From positions 1-51,727 of the forward strand of contig JAKURM010000004.1 of the NCBI GenBank assembly GCA_022449945.1: 51,727 nucleotides of DNA, written 5' to 3'. Below the pieces are notes generated by a model that had not been told where the DNA came from, searched no databases, and saw only the letters and a program-made list of their open reading frames with translations. Source of the DNA: Candidatus Thalassarchaeum sp. GTDB lineage: Archaea; Thermoplasmatota; Poseidoniia; Poseidoniales; Thalassarchaeaceae. Within the stretch, counting starts at the first letter, position 1. Each line of letters begins with the position of its first letter. The translations under genes were made by a program, and so were the position numbers. This document shows, piece after piece, positions 1-8,490 of this stretch.

Positions 1-539
1 CCCATAATTACAGAGATTTGAGGGATTACTCCACTGGCTGTAACTTTTCTGAAGAAAATTTCTGCGTAGTAGCCAAGGCTTGCCCCTCCTACTTGGATTC
101 TAGCCCCTCCACTGTCATTTAGCCCAATTACTGGTGCACCAGTTTTTAGGGCCATATCCAGAATCTTGCATATCTTGAGGCCGTGCATTTCGCCAAGAGA
201 TCCTCCGTAAACCGTGAAATCCTGAGCGAAGCAGTAAACCAGCCTCCCGTCAATTGTTCCATGTCCACAAACCACTCCATCACCGGGAATTACGTTTCTA
301 TCCATGTCGAAATCCCGGCATCTGTGTTCAACTAGCGCATCTACTTCCATAAACGAGCCAGAGTCTAGCAACTGGTCGATCCTCTCTCTTGCAGTCAACT
401 TGCCCTTAGCATGCTGGGCCGAAATCCTATCTTGGCCGCCTCCTGCATGCGCCTTTGACTTCCTACGCCTCAGGTCATCAATTCGGTCCGACCCTCCTGT
501 CATTGAATTGGTAAATGGCAATAGGCCGCCCATGAGCAT
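1..539 (-). CDS. pccB: Propionyl-CoA/acetyl-CoA carboxylase carboxyltransferase (beta) subunit, 3' part missing
   Basis: Transfers the carboxyl group from carboxybiotin to propionyl-CoA (or acetyl-CoA) in the cytoplasm. About 179 N-terminal codons are present and the gene runs off the left edge; the full family length is about 510-530 residues. Visible family landmarks are the KLTARERI segment, the [11 protein letters not shown] stretch, the GHGTIDGR turn, [16 protein letters not shown] and the oxyanion-region SGGARIQ. I chose the ATG at 539; a second ATG lies at 533. The reading frame stays open upstream into the divergent mcmB gene with residues that look coding, so the start is uncertain. 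The divergent pairing with the mutase small subunit and MeaB fits the propionyl-CoA to succinyl-CoA route. The biotin ligase domain at 14.4-15.8 kb could modify the partner biotin subunit, which is not in the window. Confidence 0.93.
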   Translation of the reverse strand, partial: MLMGGLLPFTNSMTGGSDRIDDLRRRKSKAHAGGGQDRISAQHAKGKLTARERIDQLLDSGSFMEVDALVEHRCRDFDMDRNVIPGDGVVCGHGTIDGRLVYCFAQDFTVYGGSLGEMHGLKICKILDMALKTGAPVIGLNDSGGARIQVGGASLGYYAEIFFRKVTASGVIPQISVIM

Positions 540-608
540 TCCTGATGACTTGTCATGTACAATGTAGCGGTTGCTTGAAGTCAGAATACGAATTGCAATG
601 CTCCGAAG

Positions 609-1046
609 ATGCGTGTAGTAGTGGCAAAACCAGGTTTAGATGGGCATGATAGGGGTGCCAAGGTGATAGCTAGGGCCCTAAGGGACGGTGGCCATGACGT
701 AATATACACCGGATTGCGCAAAAGTCCTGACGAGATTGTCAGGATAGTTAGTGACGAAGACGCTCAAGTTTTGGGGCTATCGACACTTTCTGGAGCTCAC
801 GAGTCTCTGATCCCAATTATCTGCACGGGCCTAAGGGAATCTGGACTGGGTGATGTGATTGTCTTTGCAGGAGGAATAATTCCCGAGCGAGATAGGAAGG
901 CACTGTATGAGTCAGGTGTCAGGGCGATTTTTGGCCCCGGTACGAAAACCACTTCCGTTCTAGATTTCTTGAATGAGGCATCAGATAGGTTGAGTGCAGG
1001 AAACCCTGTGGGGGTAGGTTCGGACACGGGGTGGCACTGGAATTGA
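609..1046 (+). CDS. mcmB: Methylmalonyl-CoA mutase, small (B12-binding) subunit
   Basis: Cobalamin-binding subunit of a two-chain methylmalonyl-CoA mutase, which interconverts methylmalonyl-CoA and succinyl-CoA. The 145-residue chain carries the DxHxxG cobalt-ligand motif at residues 11-16 (Asp11, His13, Gly16), followed by the LSTLSG and FAGG turns of the B12 Rossmann fold. The length is typical of a stand-alone B12 domain. The catalytic large subunit is not adjacent but lies at the right end of the window (49832-51412). Its 3' end overlaps the meaB start by 16 nt, so the two are probably translated together. It is divergent from pccB across about 70 bp. Confidence 0.95.
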   Translation: MRVVVAKPGLDGHDRGAKVIARALRDGGHDVIYTGLRKSPDEIVRIVSDEDAQVLGLSTLSGAHESLIPIICTGLRESGLGDVIVFAGGIIPERDRKALYESGVRAIFGPGTKTTSVLDFLNEASDRLSAGNPVGVGSDTGWHWN

Positions 1047-1945
1047 GTGACACCTCCAACTTGCTTAAATCGGCTCGGACTGGAAATCGTCGCAGTTTGG
1101 CAAAACTTCTGACAGCAATTGAGAGGGGTCAAGAGAGTGAGATAACCTCCGAAGAATCCTGGATTCTGGGCGTCACGGGGGCTCCTGGGGTCGGAAAATC
1201 AACATTGATTGGAAGATTGATTGAGCATTGGCAATCTAACGGAGAGAAAGTTGCTATTCTGGCCGTAGATCCGTCTTCTCCAGTCTCTGGAGGGTCCTTT
1301 TTGGCAGATAGAGTCCGCATCCCACAAGCAGATATTGACGACTCAATTTTTTTCAGATCTCTTGCCTCGAAAAACTTCCCCGGTGGAATAGTACCCAATA
1401 TTGGAAAAATGTGCCAAGCACTATCTGCTTGCGGTTGGGGGCGCATTGTCATTGAAACTGTCGGATCCGGACAATCGGAAATTAGTATCGTGGCATTTGC
1501 CGACATCGTACTTCTTGTCGATGGCCCCGATAGGGGGGACATCATTCAAGCAGAGAAAGCAGGAATCTTGGAAATCGCTGATTCAATTGCAATAAACAAG
1601 TCTGACATTCCAAGTTCAAATTCTGCAATCGAGGACATTCGCCGTTCACTAGAACTTAGTGAGGGTGACAACAGAACAGTTCACTTGGTTTCTGCGATTA
1701 ATGGAGATGGAATTTCCGAGTTAATTTCTGATTTGGAATCGATTTCACCGGATCCTGGTAGGCTGGGTATCCGGAATCGAGAGAAACTAATTTCATACTG
1801 GGTTTCGTTATTGCTTAGCCACGAGGAAATCGACTCTCAATTAGTCAATCTGGGTAACGGTTCTATAACTGTCCGAGATGCGATATATTCTATGGGTTCG
1901 TCTATGAATTTTGGAGGTACTGCTAATGGTCGAAACGACGACTGA
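1031..1945 (+). CDS. meaB: MeaB/ArgK-type GTPase, methylmalonyl-CoA mutase chaperone
   Basis: G3E-family P-loop GTPase that loads and protects the B12 cofactor of methylmalonyl-CoA mutase. The 304-residue protein starts with GTG inside the end of mcmB. Walker A is GAPGVGKS near residues 50-57. AVDPSSPVSGGSFLADRVRI follows, then the switch segment ETVGSGQSE and the guanine-specificity NKSD. Most relatives have ETVGVGQSE, so the V-to-S change is a mild deviation. Placement directly after the B12-binding subunit is the usual arrangement and supports the role. The end overlaps the next gene by 20 nt. Confidence 0.93.
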   Translation: MALELSDTSNLLKSARTGNRRSLAKLLTAIERGQESEITSEESWILGVTGAPGVGKSTLIGRLIEHWQSNGEKVAILAVDPSSPVSGGSFLADRVRIPQADIDDSIFFRSLASKNFPGGIVPNIGKMCQALSACGWGRIVIETVGSGQSEISIVAFADIVLLVDGPDRGDIIQAEKAGILEIADSIAINKSDIPSSNSAIEDIRRSLELSEGDNRTVHLVSAINGDGISELISDLESISPDPGRLGIRNREKLISYWVSLLLSHEEIDSQLVNLGNGSITVRDAIYSMGSSMNFGGTANGRNDD

Positions 1946-2567
1946 AGTCTTTGTTGATCACGTCGAGCATTCAATCGGCGGATTCGGCGGTCACGCTTTT
2001 CGGAGGGCAACCCATGTAACAATGGCCATCATCCCCTATCTTTACTACGTTCATGGAAATGATATTTCTTCCTATTTTCAATTAGCTCCTAACCAGTTCG
2101 TCAGTCTAGTATGCATTTCCATACTAATCATTGAGGCATTGCGACTCCGTTTTGGAATCGTCATTATCGGTCAAAGAGAGTATGAATCATACCAAATTTC
2201 TGCATTGGCTTGGGGTGCTCTTGCAGTTTCACTTGCACTCCTAATAGCTCCCCAGAAGGGCGAACTGATGGAAGCAGGACTTTATGGCGCGCCAATAATT
2301 TTCGGAATGACAATAGTCGATCCTGTAATGGGCGAAATAAAGAGGATAAAGCAAGACCTGAGGCTAGCAATAGGAATCGGTCTTTTGGTTTCATACGTCG
2401 TTTGGCTATCTTGTTACTATTGGTTGGGTACAGACTTGATTGTCGTAGCACTCCTTGCTCCTCTAACTGTAGCAGGAGAGCTACCAAAGACGAAAGCAAT
2501 CGACGATAATGCCACCATGATCCTTTTTCCCCTTGCGGGATTGATACTCATGTTTCCATTCCTCTGA
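1926..2567 (+). CDS. Multi-pass membrane protein, possibly a polyprenol/dolichol-kinase-like CTP-dependent lipid kinase
   Basis: 213-residue integral membrane protein with about six hydrophobic helices. I chose the ATG at 1926 because GGAGGT lies 7 nt upstream (1913-1918); an in-frame TTG at 1911 overlaps that site. An RRATH motif near residues 25-30, before the first helix, and the GMTIVDPVMGEIKR segment resemble the conserved positions of the dolichol kinase/phosphatidate cytidylyltransferase superfamily, where an RK-x-x-H motif opens the fold and an Asp-containing loop follows. That match is by eye and weak. It is translationally coupled to meaB by a 20-nt overlap but has no evident link to propionate metabolism. 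Confidence 0.55.
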   Translation: MVETTTEVFVDHVEHSIGGFGGHAFRRATHVTMAIIPYLYYVHGNDISSYFQLAPNQFVSLVCISILIIEALRLRFGIVIIGQREYESYQISALAWGALAVSLALLIAPQKGELMEAGLYGAPIIFGMTIVDPVMGEIKRIKQDLRLAIGIGLLVSYVVWLSCYYWLGTDLIVVALLAPLTVAGELPKTKAIDDNATMILFPLAGLILMFPFL

Positions 2568-2620
2568 CACCATAAACCCGTCATATTTACAACCCGAATA
2601 GGCCTCGTGGTGTCGATACA

Positions 2621-2788
2621 ATGGAATTACAGGACGAATCTTCTTTAGACGACTCTGGGAACTCCCCATCTGATGACGGTCCTGCAGAGGTCAATATTGT
2701 CGAAACTCCCTTATCCCAGAGTACCTACTTGGCAATCTGGGCAATTTCACTTGTTGCCTCATTCGGCATTTTCTTTGTGTACTTCTGA
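2621..2788 (+). CDS. Small single-span membrane protein, 55 residues
   Basis: Short reading frame with an acidic, Ser/Asp-rich N-terminal half (residues 1-33) and one C-terminal hydrophobic helix (about residues 35-55), giving a tail-anchored layout. It ends four residues after the hydrophobic stretch begins to close, with an FFVYF C-terminus. A TATA-like CATATTTACA at about 2583-2592 sits roughly 30 nt before the ATG, compatible with a leaderless mRNA. Codon use resembles its neighbours. Function unknown. It lies alone between the membrane protein and asnB, both on the same strand. Confidence 0.6.
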   Translation: MELQDESSLDDSGNSPSDDGPAEVNIVETPLSQSTYLAIWAISLVASFGIFFVYF

Positions 2789-2823
2789 TAGACATTTTGT
2801 AGTTTTATCGTTTGGATAGGCTC

Positions 2824-4686
2824 GTGTGCGGGATATCTGGGTTATTGGGAAGCGACTCCTCAGAAATGGCATCCAATATGGCTAGATGCATGCGTCACAG
2901 GGGGCCAGATGGTTTCGGGGGATTCTCCGAAGATATTGGCAGGGGAATAGTAGCCTTTGGGCATTCCAGACTTTCAATAGTTGACATGGGGGGCTCGGAA
3001 CAACCCCTCGTAAATCACTCTGGTTCTGCGTTGGTACATAATGGGGAAATATACAACTACGGTCAGATTAGAAAATCTATTTCCAATTATCAATGGTCTA
3101 CATCTGGTGATTCAGAGACAATATTAGCTCTACATTCAAACTCAATTTCCAGACCTTCCGAAGCCCCAGAATTTGCTACTGGTGTGGACGTTTCCGGAAT
3201 ACGGATTTCTCCGCAGGCCGCTTATCCTGGAAACCCTGCGGAGAAGCACTCCAAATGGGTATCTATGCTGGATGGGATTTGGGGATTCGCTCTTTGGGAT
3301 CCAGCTCTACGTGAACTAATCCTGTGCAGGGATTCAATGGGCGTGAAGCCACTCATACGCACCATACTTCCCAACGGTACTCTGCTATTTGCTTCCGAGA
3401 TGAAAGCATTTCATGCACATCCTGAGTTTGTCCCAATCCCTGACATCACGTCCCTTGCAGTTAGGTTGGCTTACGAGTATCCCCTAGACAGAACAACGCT
3501 ATTCGATGGAGTAATGCAAGTAGGACAAGGGACCATAGAAACATGGGGTATAGACGCCGAAGGAAGAGCCGTAATGACGGGAATTACTCGATATTCCTCT
3601 GAATCGATTAAACCTAATTCCAGCCTAGACTTCGAAAAACACTCAACTATTCTATTTGACACACTAAGTAAGAGTGTCAGAGATCGGATGATGTCAGATA
3701 CTCCCGTCGGCATTGTACTTTCTGGGGGGCTGGACTCTAGCCTAATTGCCGCCCTAGCAAAGGACTCCTCGGATGAATCCTCTCTGGAATCACCTGAATG
3801 CTGGACAGTTGCGGGTAGTGAGGACAATCCTGATCTAATTTCTTCTCAGAGAGTTACCGAAAGTCTTGACTTGCAACATAATGTTAGCATCCTTCATGAT
3901 GACATCTTCTGGAAGAAACTCCCTAGTTTTTCTTGGGATGGAGAAGATATGGACATCACAGTTCTTTTTTGGCAGCCACTATTTGAGGCAATGTCAACCT
4001 CAGTCAAGGTTGGATTGTGCGGACAGGGTGCAGACGAACTTCATGGGGGATATCAGAGATACGCCAATCTGCCACTGCACGCGAAGACTGTGGGCAATCG
4101 CCTGGATCTTGCAAGAGGCATTGACTTCTCAAGAATTGAATCCGGTATCGGGAAACCCTGGGAGGATTCGGGATTTTCACCTGATTCCGTGTTCTCTTCG
4201 GTCCAGTCGGCACTACAGTTCGAACTCGACAGAGGCCAACTAACCAACTTCCAACTTCGTCTTGCGGATAGGCACGGAATGGCATCGGGTTTGGAAGCTA
4301 GGGTTCCATTCTTGGGAAGGTCACATAGAGTTGCATCCCATAAAATGCCAATCGAATGGAGAGTCTCTAGTCCCGAGGAGAAGTTGGCACTAAGAAAGGC
4401 TGCAGAGCTGACAAACCTTCCCGATTCCATAGTTTACAGGCCTAAACTCCCCGCTGGAACAGCCACCGCCCCCAAGATGGTTGAGAGCCTAATTTCCGAA
4501 CTAGAGCCCCATGCACTTGAATGGTCAGCAGAGTATGGGATTTTGGAGCCATTACTTAGGAATCAGCCTGATATGGCGATAGGGATCCGATTATTCCACG
4601 CCACCCACTTTACAGAAGGAGGGATTGAACGCTCTTCAAAAGATTTGATGTCCGTCATCGATGATGTTGGGGACTGGCCCGGATAG
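2824..4686 (+). CDS. asnB: Asparagine synthetase, glutamine-hydrolysing
   Basis: Forms asparagine from aspartate, glutamine and ATP. The start was set at GTG 2824 because it gives Met-Cys-Gly-Ile-Ser: class II glutaminases need Cys at position 2, exposed after Met removal. A TTG at 2812 would bury it. The glutaminase half shows CMRHRGPDG and HSRLSIVD, and ammonia is used by the C-terminal half, whose PP-loop is LSGGLDSS. GLCGQGADELHGGY and RVPFLG are also family landmarks. At 620 residues it is close to the usual bacterial/archaeal length. A TTTTAT element about 20 nt upstream may be a leaderless promoter. The last 32 bases overlap the end of the convergent alkyltransferase gene. Confidence 0.93.
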   Translation: MCGISGLLGSDSSEMASNMARCMRHRGPDGFGGFSEDIGRGIVAFGHSRLSIVDMGGSEQPLVNHSGSALVHNGEIYNYGQIRKSISNYQWSTSGDSETILALHSNSISRPSEAPEFATGVDVSGIRISPQAAYPGNPAEKHSKWVSMLDGIWGFALWDPALRELILCRDSMGVKPLIRTILPNGTLLFASEMKAFHAHPEFVPIPDITSLAVRLAYEYPLDRTTLFDGVMQVGQGTIETWGIDAEGRAVMTGITRYSSESIKPNSSLDFEKHSTILFDTLSKSVRDRMMSDTPVGIVLSGGLDSSLIAALAKDSSDESSLESPECWTVAGSEDNPDLISSQRVTESLDLQHNVSILHDDIFWKKLPSFSWDGEDMDITVLFWQPLFEAMSTSVKVGLCGQGADELHGGYQRYANLPLHAKTVGNRLDLARGIDFSRIESGIGKPWEDSGFSPDSVFSSVQSALQFELDRGQLTNFQLRLADRHGMASGLEARVPFLGRSHRVASHKMPIEWRVSSPEEKLALRKAAELTNLPDSIVYRPKLPAGTATAPKMVESLISELEPHALEWSAEYGILEPLLRNQPDMAIGIRLFHATHFTEGGIERSSKDLMSVIDDVGDWPG

Positions 4687-4954
4687 ATCCTTCATTCGCC
4701 AACAGACGCATCTTTTCTGCGACTCCCCCCTTTCCACTATATCCGCCTATGGAGCCATCAGACTTCACGACTCTGTGACAGGGGACAATGATTGGATACG
4801 GGTTAGAAGAACAGGCATTTGCCACAGCCCGAGCAGATCTGGGATGGCCTATTTCCACTGCCACTTCTTTGTATGACCGAGTCTCCCCGGGGGGTATTTT
4901 CATCAGTTCCTTCCAGACCTTGTTCTGGAAATCAGTACCGTCCAAATTAACCAA
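4655..4954 (-). CDS. ogt: Methylated-DNA-protein cysteine methyltransferase, minimal form
   Basis: Repairs O6-alkylguanine by moving the alkyl group to its own cysteine. The 99 residues correspond to only the C-terminal DNA-binding and catalytic domain: FQNKVWKEL, IPPGETRSYKEVA, the ARAVANACSSNP helix, and the active-site PCHRVV followed by GGYSGG-like GGYSGKGG. The N-terminal ribonuclease-like domain of Ada/Ogt is absent, so it resembles the short alkyltransferase-like forms but keeps the active Cys. The start is TTG with GGAAGGG just upstream, because an in-frame TAA lies 15 nt before it. It is the last gene of the minus-strand run from 11.5 kb and overlaps the asnB end. Confidence 0.88.
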   Translation of the reverse strand: MVNLDGTDFQNKVWKELMKIPPGETRSYKEVAVEIGHPRSARAVANACSSNPYPIIVPCHRVVKSDGSIGGYSGKGGVAEKMRLLANEGSIRASPQHHR

Positions 4955-4969
4955 TTCTCGCCCTTCCAG

Positions 4970-5260
4970 TTATTCCGCTTCGGCTTGATCGTCCGTCTCG
5001 AAACCACCATCGTCCATTCCAACGATTTCATAGTTCGAAGGAAAAAGTGCAATGACTATTCCTGCAACAATGCATCCAAGTCCTAATGCAAATGCCTGTT
5101 TAACAACCATCAATTCAAGACCAATTGCGAAGAGAATTAGTCCTCCCAAGTTAGAAACCCACACCAATGTCTTGAATGTTGATAGAGAAACCCCCTCGGA
5201 TCTCTTAGTCCTTCTTGGTCCAAACTCAGCACCGAATCTAAGTGGCCCCTTGTCCTCCAT
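4970..5260 (-). CDS. Small membrane protein with two predicted helices
   Basis: 96 residues with a basic N-terminal segment (FGPRRTKR), hydrophobic helices at about residues 33-50 and 55-73, and an acidic C-terminal tail. By the positive-inside rule both termini would face the cytoplasm. It starts 4 nt after the ferredoxin stop in the same direction, so it is probably part of the respiratory operon. I do not recognise a family. Its position suggests an accessory subunit of the cytochrome b complex, which is inference only. Confidence 0.6.
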   Translation of the reverse strand: MEDKGPLRFGAEFGPRRTKRSEGVSLSTFKTLVWVSNLGGLILFAIGLELMVVKQAFALGLGCIVAGIVIALFPSNYEIVGMDDGGFETDDQAEAE

Positions 5261-5264
5261 TCAA

Positions 5265-5597
5265 TCACCTATCAATCATCAGAATTGCATCTGTCGGACA
5301 GGCTAGGACACATAGCTTACAACCAGTACACGGGTCTCTGAGAATCCTAGCCTTTCTGTTGACATCTACACTCATAATTGGGCTTGCCAGAGGGGTGTCG
5401 TAGAGCTCAATAGCATCATCATCGCATACAATCGTACACTGGTCACACCCAATACACTGTTCTTCCTTAACCCATGCAACAGCATCATCTCCACCCTTCA
5501 AACTAGCCTCTTCTTCAGCCTTCATAGAATTAAGGAGCCTCCTAATTCTTGCCTGTTCTACGGCCCTCCTTTCCAATAGGTCCGGTATCTCAGTCAT
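5265..5597 (-). CDS. Ferredoxin-type protein with two [4Fe-4S] motifs and an N-terminal helical extension
   Basis: 110 residues. Two CxxCxxCxxxC motifs are visible: Cys48/51/54/58 and Cys90/93/96/100, the second followed by Pro, as in bacterial-type 2[4Fe-4S] ferredoxins. The first motif ends in CDDDAI, without the usual Pro. About 45 helical, charged residues precede the clusters. There is no signal peptide, so it should be cytoplasmic. It lies 67 bp downstream of the cytochrome b-Hdr fusion gene and on the same strand, so it may pass electrons to or from the cytoplasmic iron-sulfur module of that protein. Partnership is inferred from position. Confidence 0.88.
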   Translation of the reverse strand: MTEIPDLLERRAVEQARIRRLLNSMKAEEEASLKGGDDAVAWVKEEQCIGCDQCTIVCDDDAIELYDTPLASPIMSVDVNRKARILRDPCTGCKLCVLACPTDAILMIDR

Positions 5598-5664
5598 GCT
5601 CGTTCAACTACTGGCGAGATGCCCATCCTTAAGATAGTGATTCTGCAATAATAGCATTTGCGAA

Positions 5665-8481
5665 CTAAGTCGACTTCGACTCTTCGATCTGTCTAGCTAG
5701 GAAACTCACAACGTCTAAAATTTCGAAGTCATGCCTTGGGTCTCCTTCGAACTTCAGGCATTCGAAGTGTGCTACGCACTTGGGGCATGTTGTCAGCATC
5801 ACATCTGCACCCGTAGCATTCACCTCGTCAAATCTCTGCAACCTTAGAGCACGGCTATTTTCATTACACGACATCATGCTAGAAACGCCACAACAAAGGG
5901 CATCTTCACCCGTATGCTCCATTTCGACTAGCTCGACACCATCTACCGCCCTGACCAAGTCGCGCGGCTCTTCGTAGATATTCATCTGCCTACCGAGTCG
6001 GCAAGGGTCGTGATAAGTCACAGTAACATCATTCTCGGTTCGTAGACTCATGTCAAATCCATTCTCTACTAGGAATTCTGTGGTATGCATAACCTTCATG
6101 TCGTCAAGTTCGTAGTCCAAGGCAAAGGTGCGGAAGCACTCTGCACACGATGTCACCAGAGTGTCTATCCCACTCTGTCCGAGCTTCTTCTGGTTGTATG
6201 CCTTTAACTTTTCAAACACCTCAGTCATTCCTTGCCACTTCTGATCATGCCCGCAGCACTTCAGGAAGTCCCTTCCTAGATATGTAACGGACTCCCCCAT
6301 CTCCTCGAAAATCGTGAATGCCGCGTTTGTGGTCTCTCCGAGGTCCATCTCACCATGATTGACATGGCTGAATATCATCTCTTGATCGATGTAGTCTACG
6401 CATCCTGGGTAGTAGCCAACGCTAGAATCCAGGGGATAGTCTTCTACAGAGATGAACGACTCATCTGCGTCTTCTTCGGCTTCAGCAGCGAGAACTGCTT
6501 GTAATAATGTGTGCGGAATCTCAGCAGCGGGAGGCCCTCCGACAACCAGATTCCTCCTGATGTCGATGTATGAGTCATAGTCAACCAGCTGTGGACATGC
6601 GTTAGTGCATGCGGTGCATGTTAAGCACGAGTACAATGGGACACCGTCATCCTCATTGTTCCATGTATTGTATATGATGTTCAGCTTGTCTCCAGCATTG
6701 AATAGCCTGACTGGACAAGCATCGTCGCACAGGTCGCATCCATAGCACTTGTTCATCTCCCATTCGTAACCCCTTGCCATGCTTCTCATTAGCATGAACA
6801 CAATTGCACCGACTCCTAGGCAAGGAATAAACATCGAATAGATTAGCTTGGCATCCAGACTCTTTGGGTTTTTGTGGTAGGTCGGGTTTTCCAGTGCAAG
6901 GGAGGCTAATTCTGTTAATTCCCTTGTACTATCGGCTCTCGCCAAAGTAGTCCCTTCTTCGGATAGTAGGAGGGGCTGGTAAGCAACAACCGAGAAGTCG
7001 GAAATCATCATGACGCTATCGTTCACTTCGCTGGATTTGGTGACGAACGTAACTGTGTATGATTGAGCCGAATCTAAGTAGATGGTTGCAGACTGGCACG
7101 ATGTTCCACTATTTTCCCACACTAGCTGTCCAGCCTCATCCGTTAGCACCAGGCTTTGTGTGTGGAGTCCAGCATTCCTGACTGTAGTTCTGAAATTGCA
7201 CGAAATATCAGCAGGAACTTCGGAGAGTCCTAGGTCTTCGACCATGAATGTCCTAGACTCTATGATTTCAATATCGCTAGCATCCTCTGAGCCATTATAG
7301 ATTACGTCATCTGCACCAATATTCCTGGAGGTAGATATATCGCTATGCCCATTAACCCCACTGAAGTCAATGATCGTTGACCTAGTCGGTTGGAAAACCC
7401 CCCAATTCGACCAGTATATCGCAGGCATGACACACCATTCGTCGTAGGAGTCGCCTTCGTGGATATCCTCCCAAACTGATAGTTGGCCGGAACTCTCGTA
7501 TGGCAGGCACTTGTCACCCCACTCATCCCAGACATTTCCTTTGTCTACATGGACAAGAGTGTCTGATGGCTGTCCTCTGATGCCATCCAATTCAACCAGC
7601 TTCGCCTCGTTCTGATACTCCCAGAATCCCATTGTCCCGAGTCCTCTCTGATTCCAGAAGCCATTTTCGTAGACAGGCCATGTTATTGCACATAGCAGTA
7701 CGCTAGCGACCAGTGAACCTACCGCAATCTGCCTTCCAAGGATTGGGGTTAATCTAGAACCCATGGGTCCAAGGAGGAACTTTCTCACCGAGAAATACAA
7801 GAGTGCAAAAACGAAAATTCCCGTCAGAACCCATGGAACTGCATTGAATACCTCTGCTGTCCACGGAGACTGCGTGCCGCATCTGAAAACCCCATGCGAG
7901 GTCCCCCAACAGTAGTCTGTTCGATTTTGTCCATACATTTCTAGGAAGATGTTTATCGAGAAAACTGAGATGAACCAAACGTGAGCAAGATATACTGCCC
8001 CAGCAGTAGCAAACCACGGATCTTCGACCCCCCTCTTCTCCCTCTTCCCAATGATGAAGGGGGGTAGTGCCAAGATTCCTACTGGGAGGCCAGTAATTAG
8101 CGCACCCCATACTCCTGCATTCCACGAGACGATCGGTTGTCCAAAGAACTCGCCTATTGGGCCAGCAGGAATGTCGAACTGAGGTAGGTATTCCCCCCAT
8201 CGGAGGTATCCATAGGAGAACAAAACATACCAGTCTGGGAAAACGAAACCAGCCTGGGCATATGGGTCAGCCGCATTGTGCAAAGGTGGGGGGATTATCC
8301 AAGAGTAGAATGCAATAACCATCATTATCGATGCGAAAATTATGGTGTCACGAAGTACCTCTGTTGGCCAGAATGCATGTCCGGTGAAAACCCTCCTCCT
8401 CTCATCTTCCCCTTCTAGTAGGCCTTCCTTTTCACTGATGTAGGTGTCAGCTATCCTTCCGAATCTTTCTATCATCCCCAT
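5665..8481 (-). CDS. Fusion of cytochrome b C-terminal half (subunit IV-like) with HdrD/GlpC-like iron-sulfur oxidoreductase
   Basis: 938 residues. Residues 45-182 hold three helices like b6f subunit IV, with the quinol-site tetrapeptide PDWY at 82-85 (PEWY in most bc complexes). Two more helices follow at about 213-231 and 251-272. Then come a non-membrane, beta-rich segment (273-545), a sixth helix (548-568) and a cytoplasmic part. That part has two [4Fe-4S] motifs (Cys579/582/585/589 and Cys619/622/625/629) and two CCG-type cysteine motifs (Cys694, 742-743, 779, 782 and Cys827, 863-864, 899, 902), as in HdrB/HdrD and GlpC. Basic residues after helices 4 and 6 support N-in/C-in topology, placing the Hdr-like module in the cytoplasm. 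GAGGTG lies upstream of the ATG. The partner cytochrome b N-terminal half is 9 bp upstream. Substrate unknown. Confidence 0.85.
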   Translation of the reverse strand: MGMIERFGRIADTYISEKEGLLEGEDERRRVFTGHAFWPTEVLRDTIIFASIMMVIAFYSWIIPPPLHNAADPYAQAGFVFPDWYVLFSYGYLRWGEYLPQFDIPAGPIGEFFGQPIVSWNAGVWGALITGLPVGILALPPFIIGKREKRGVEDPWFATAGAVYLAHVWFISVFSINIFLEMYGQNRTDYCWGTSHGVFRCGTQSPWTAEVFNAVPWVLTGIFVFALLYFSVRKFLLGPMGSRLTPILGRQIAVGSLVASVLLCAITWPVYENGFWNQRGLGTMGFWEYQNEAKLVELDGIRGQPSDTLVHVDKGNVWDEWGDKCLPYESSGQLSVWEDIHEGDSYDEWCVMPAIYWSNWGVFQPTRSTIIDFSGVNGHSDISTSRNIGADDVIYNGSEDASDIEIIESRTFMVEDLGLSEVPADISCNFRTTVRNAGLHTQSLVLTDEAGQLVWENSGTSCQSATIYLDSAQSYTVTFVTKSSEVNDSVMMISDFSVVAYQPLLLSEEGTTLARADSTRELTELASLALENPTYHKNPKSLDAKLIYSMFIPCLGVGAIVFMLMRSMARGYEWEMNKCYGCDLCDDACPVRLFNAGDKLNIIYNTWNNEDDGVPLYSCLTCTACTNACPQLVDYDSYIDIRRNLVVGGPPAAEIPHTLLQAVLAAEAEEDADESFISVEDYPLDSSVGYYPGCVDYIDQEMIFSHVNHGEMDLGETTNAAFTIFEEMGESVTYLGRDFLKCCGHDQKWQGMTEVFEKLKAYNQKKLGQSGIDTLVTSCAECFRTFALDYELDDMKVMHTTEFLVENGFDMSLRTENDVTVTYHDPCRLGRQMNIYEEPRDLVRAVDGVELVEMEHTGEDALCCGVSSMMSCNENSRALRLQRFDEVNATGADVMLTTCPKCVAHFECLKFEGDPRHDFEILDVVSFLARQIEESKST

Positions 8482-8490
8482 GTAAACACC

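Noticed and set aside
2812-2823. TTG start of asnB
   Set aside because: It would leave the catalytic Cys internal; GTG 2824 makes Cys residue 2, as the enzyme requires.
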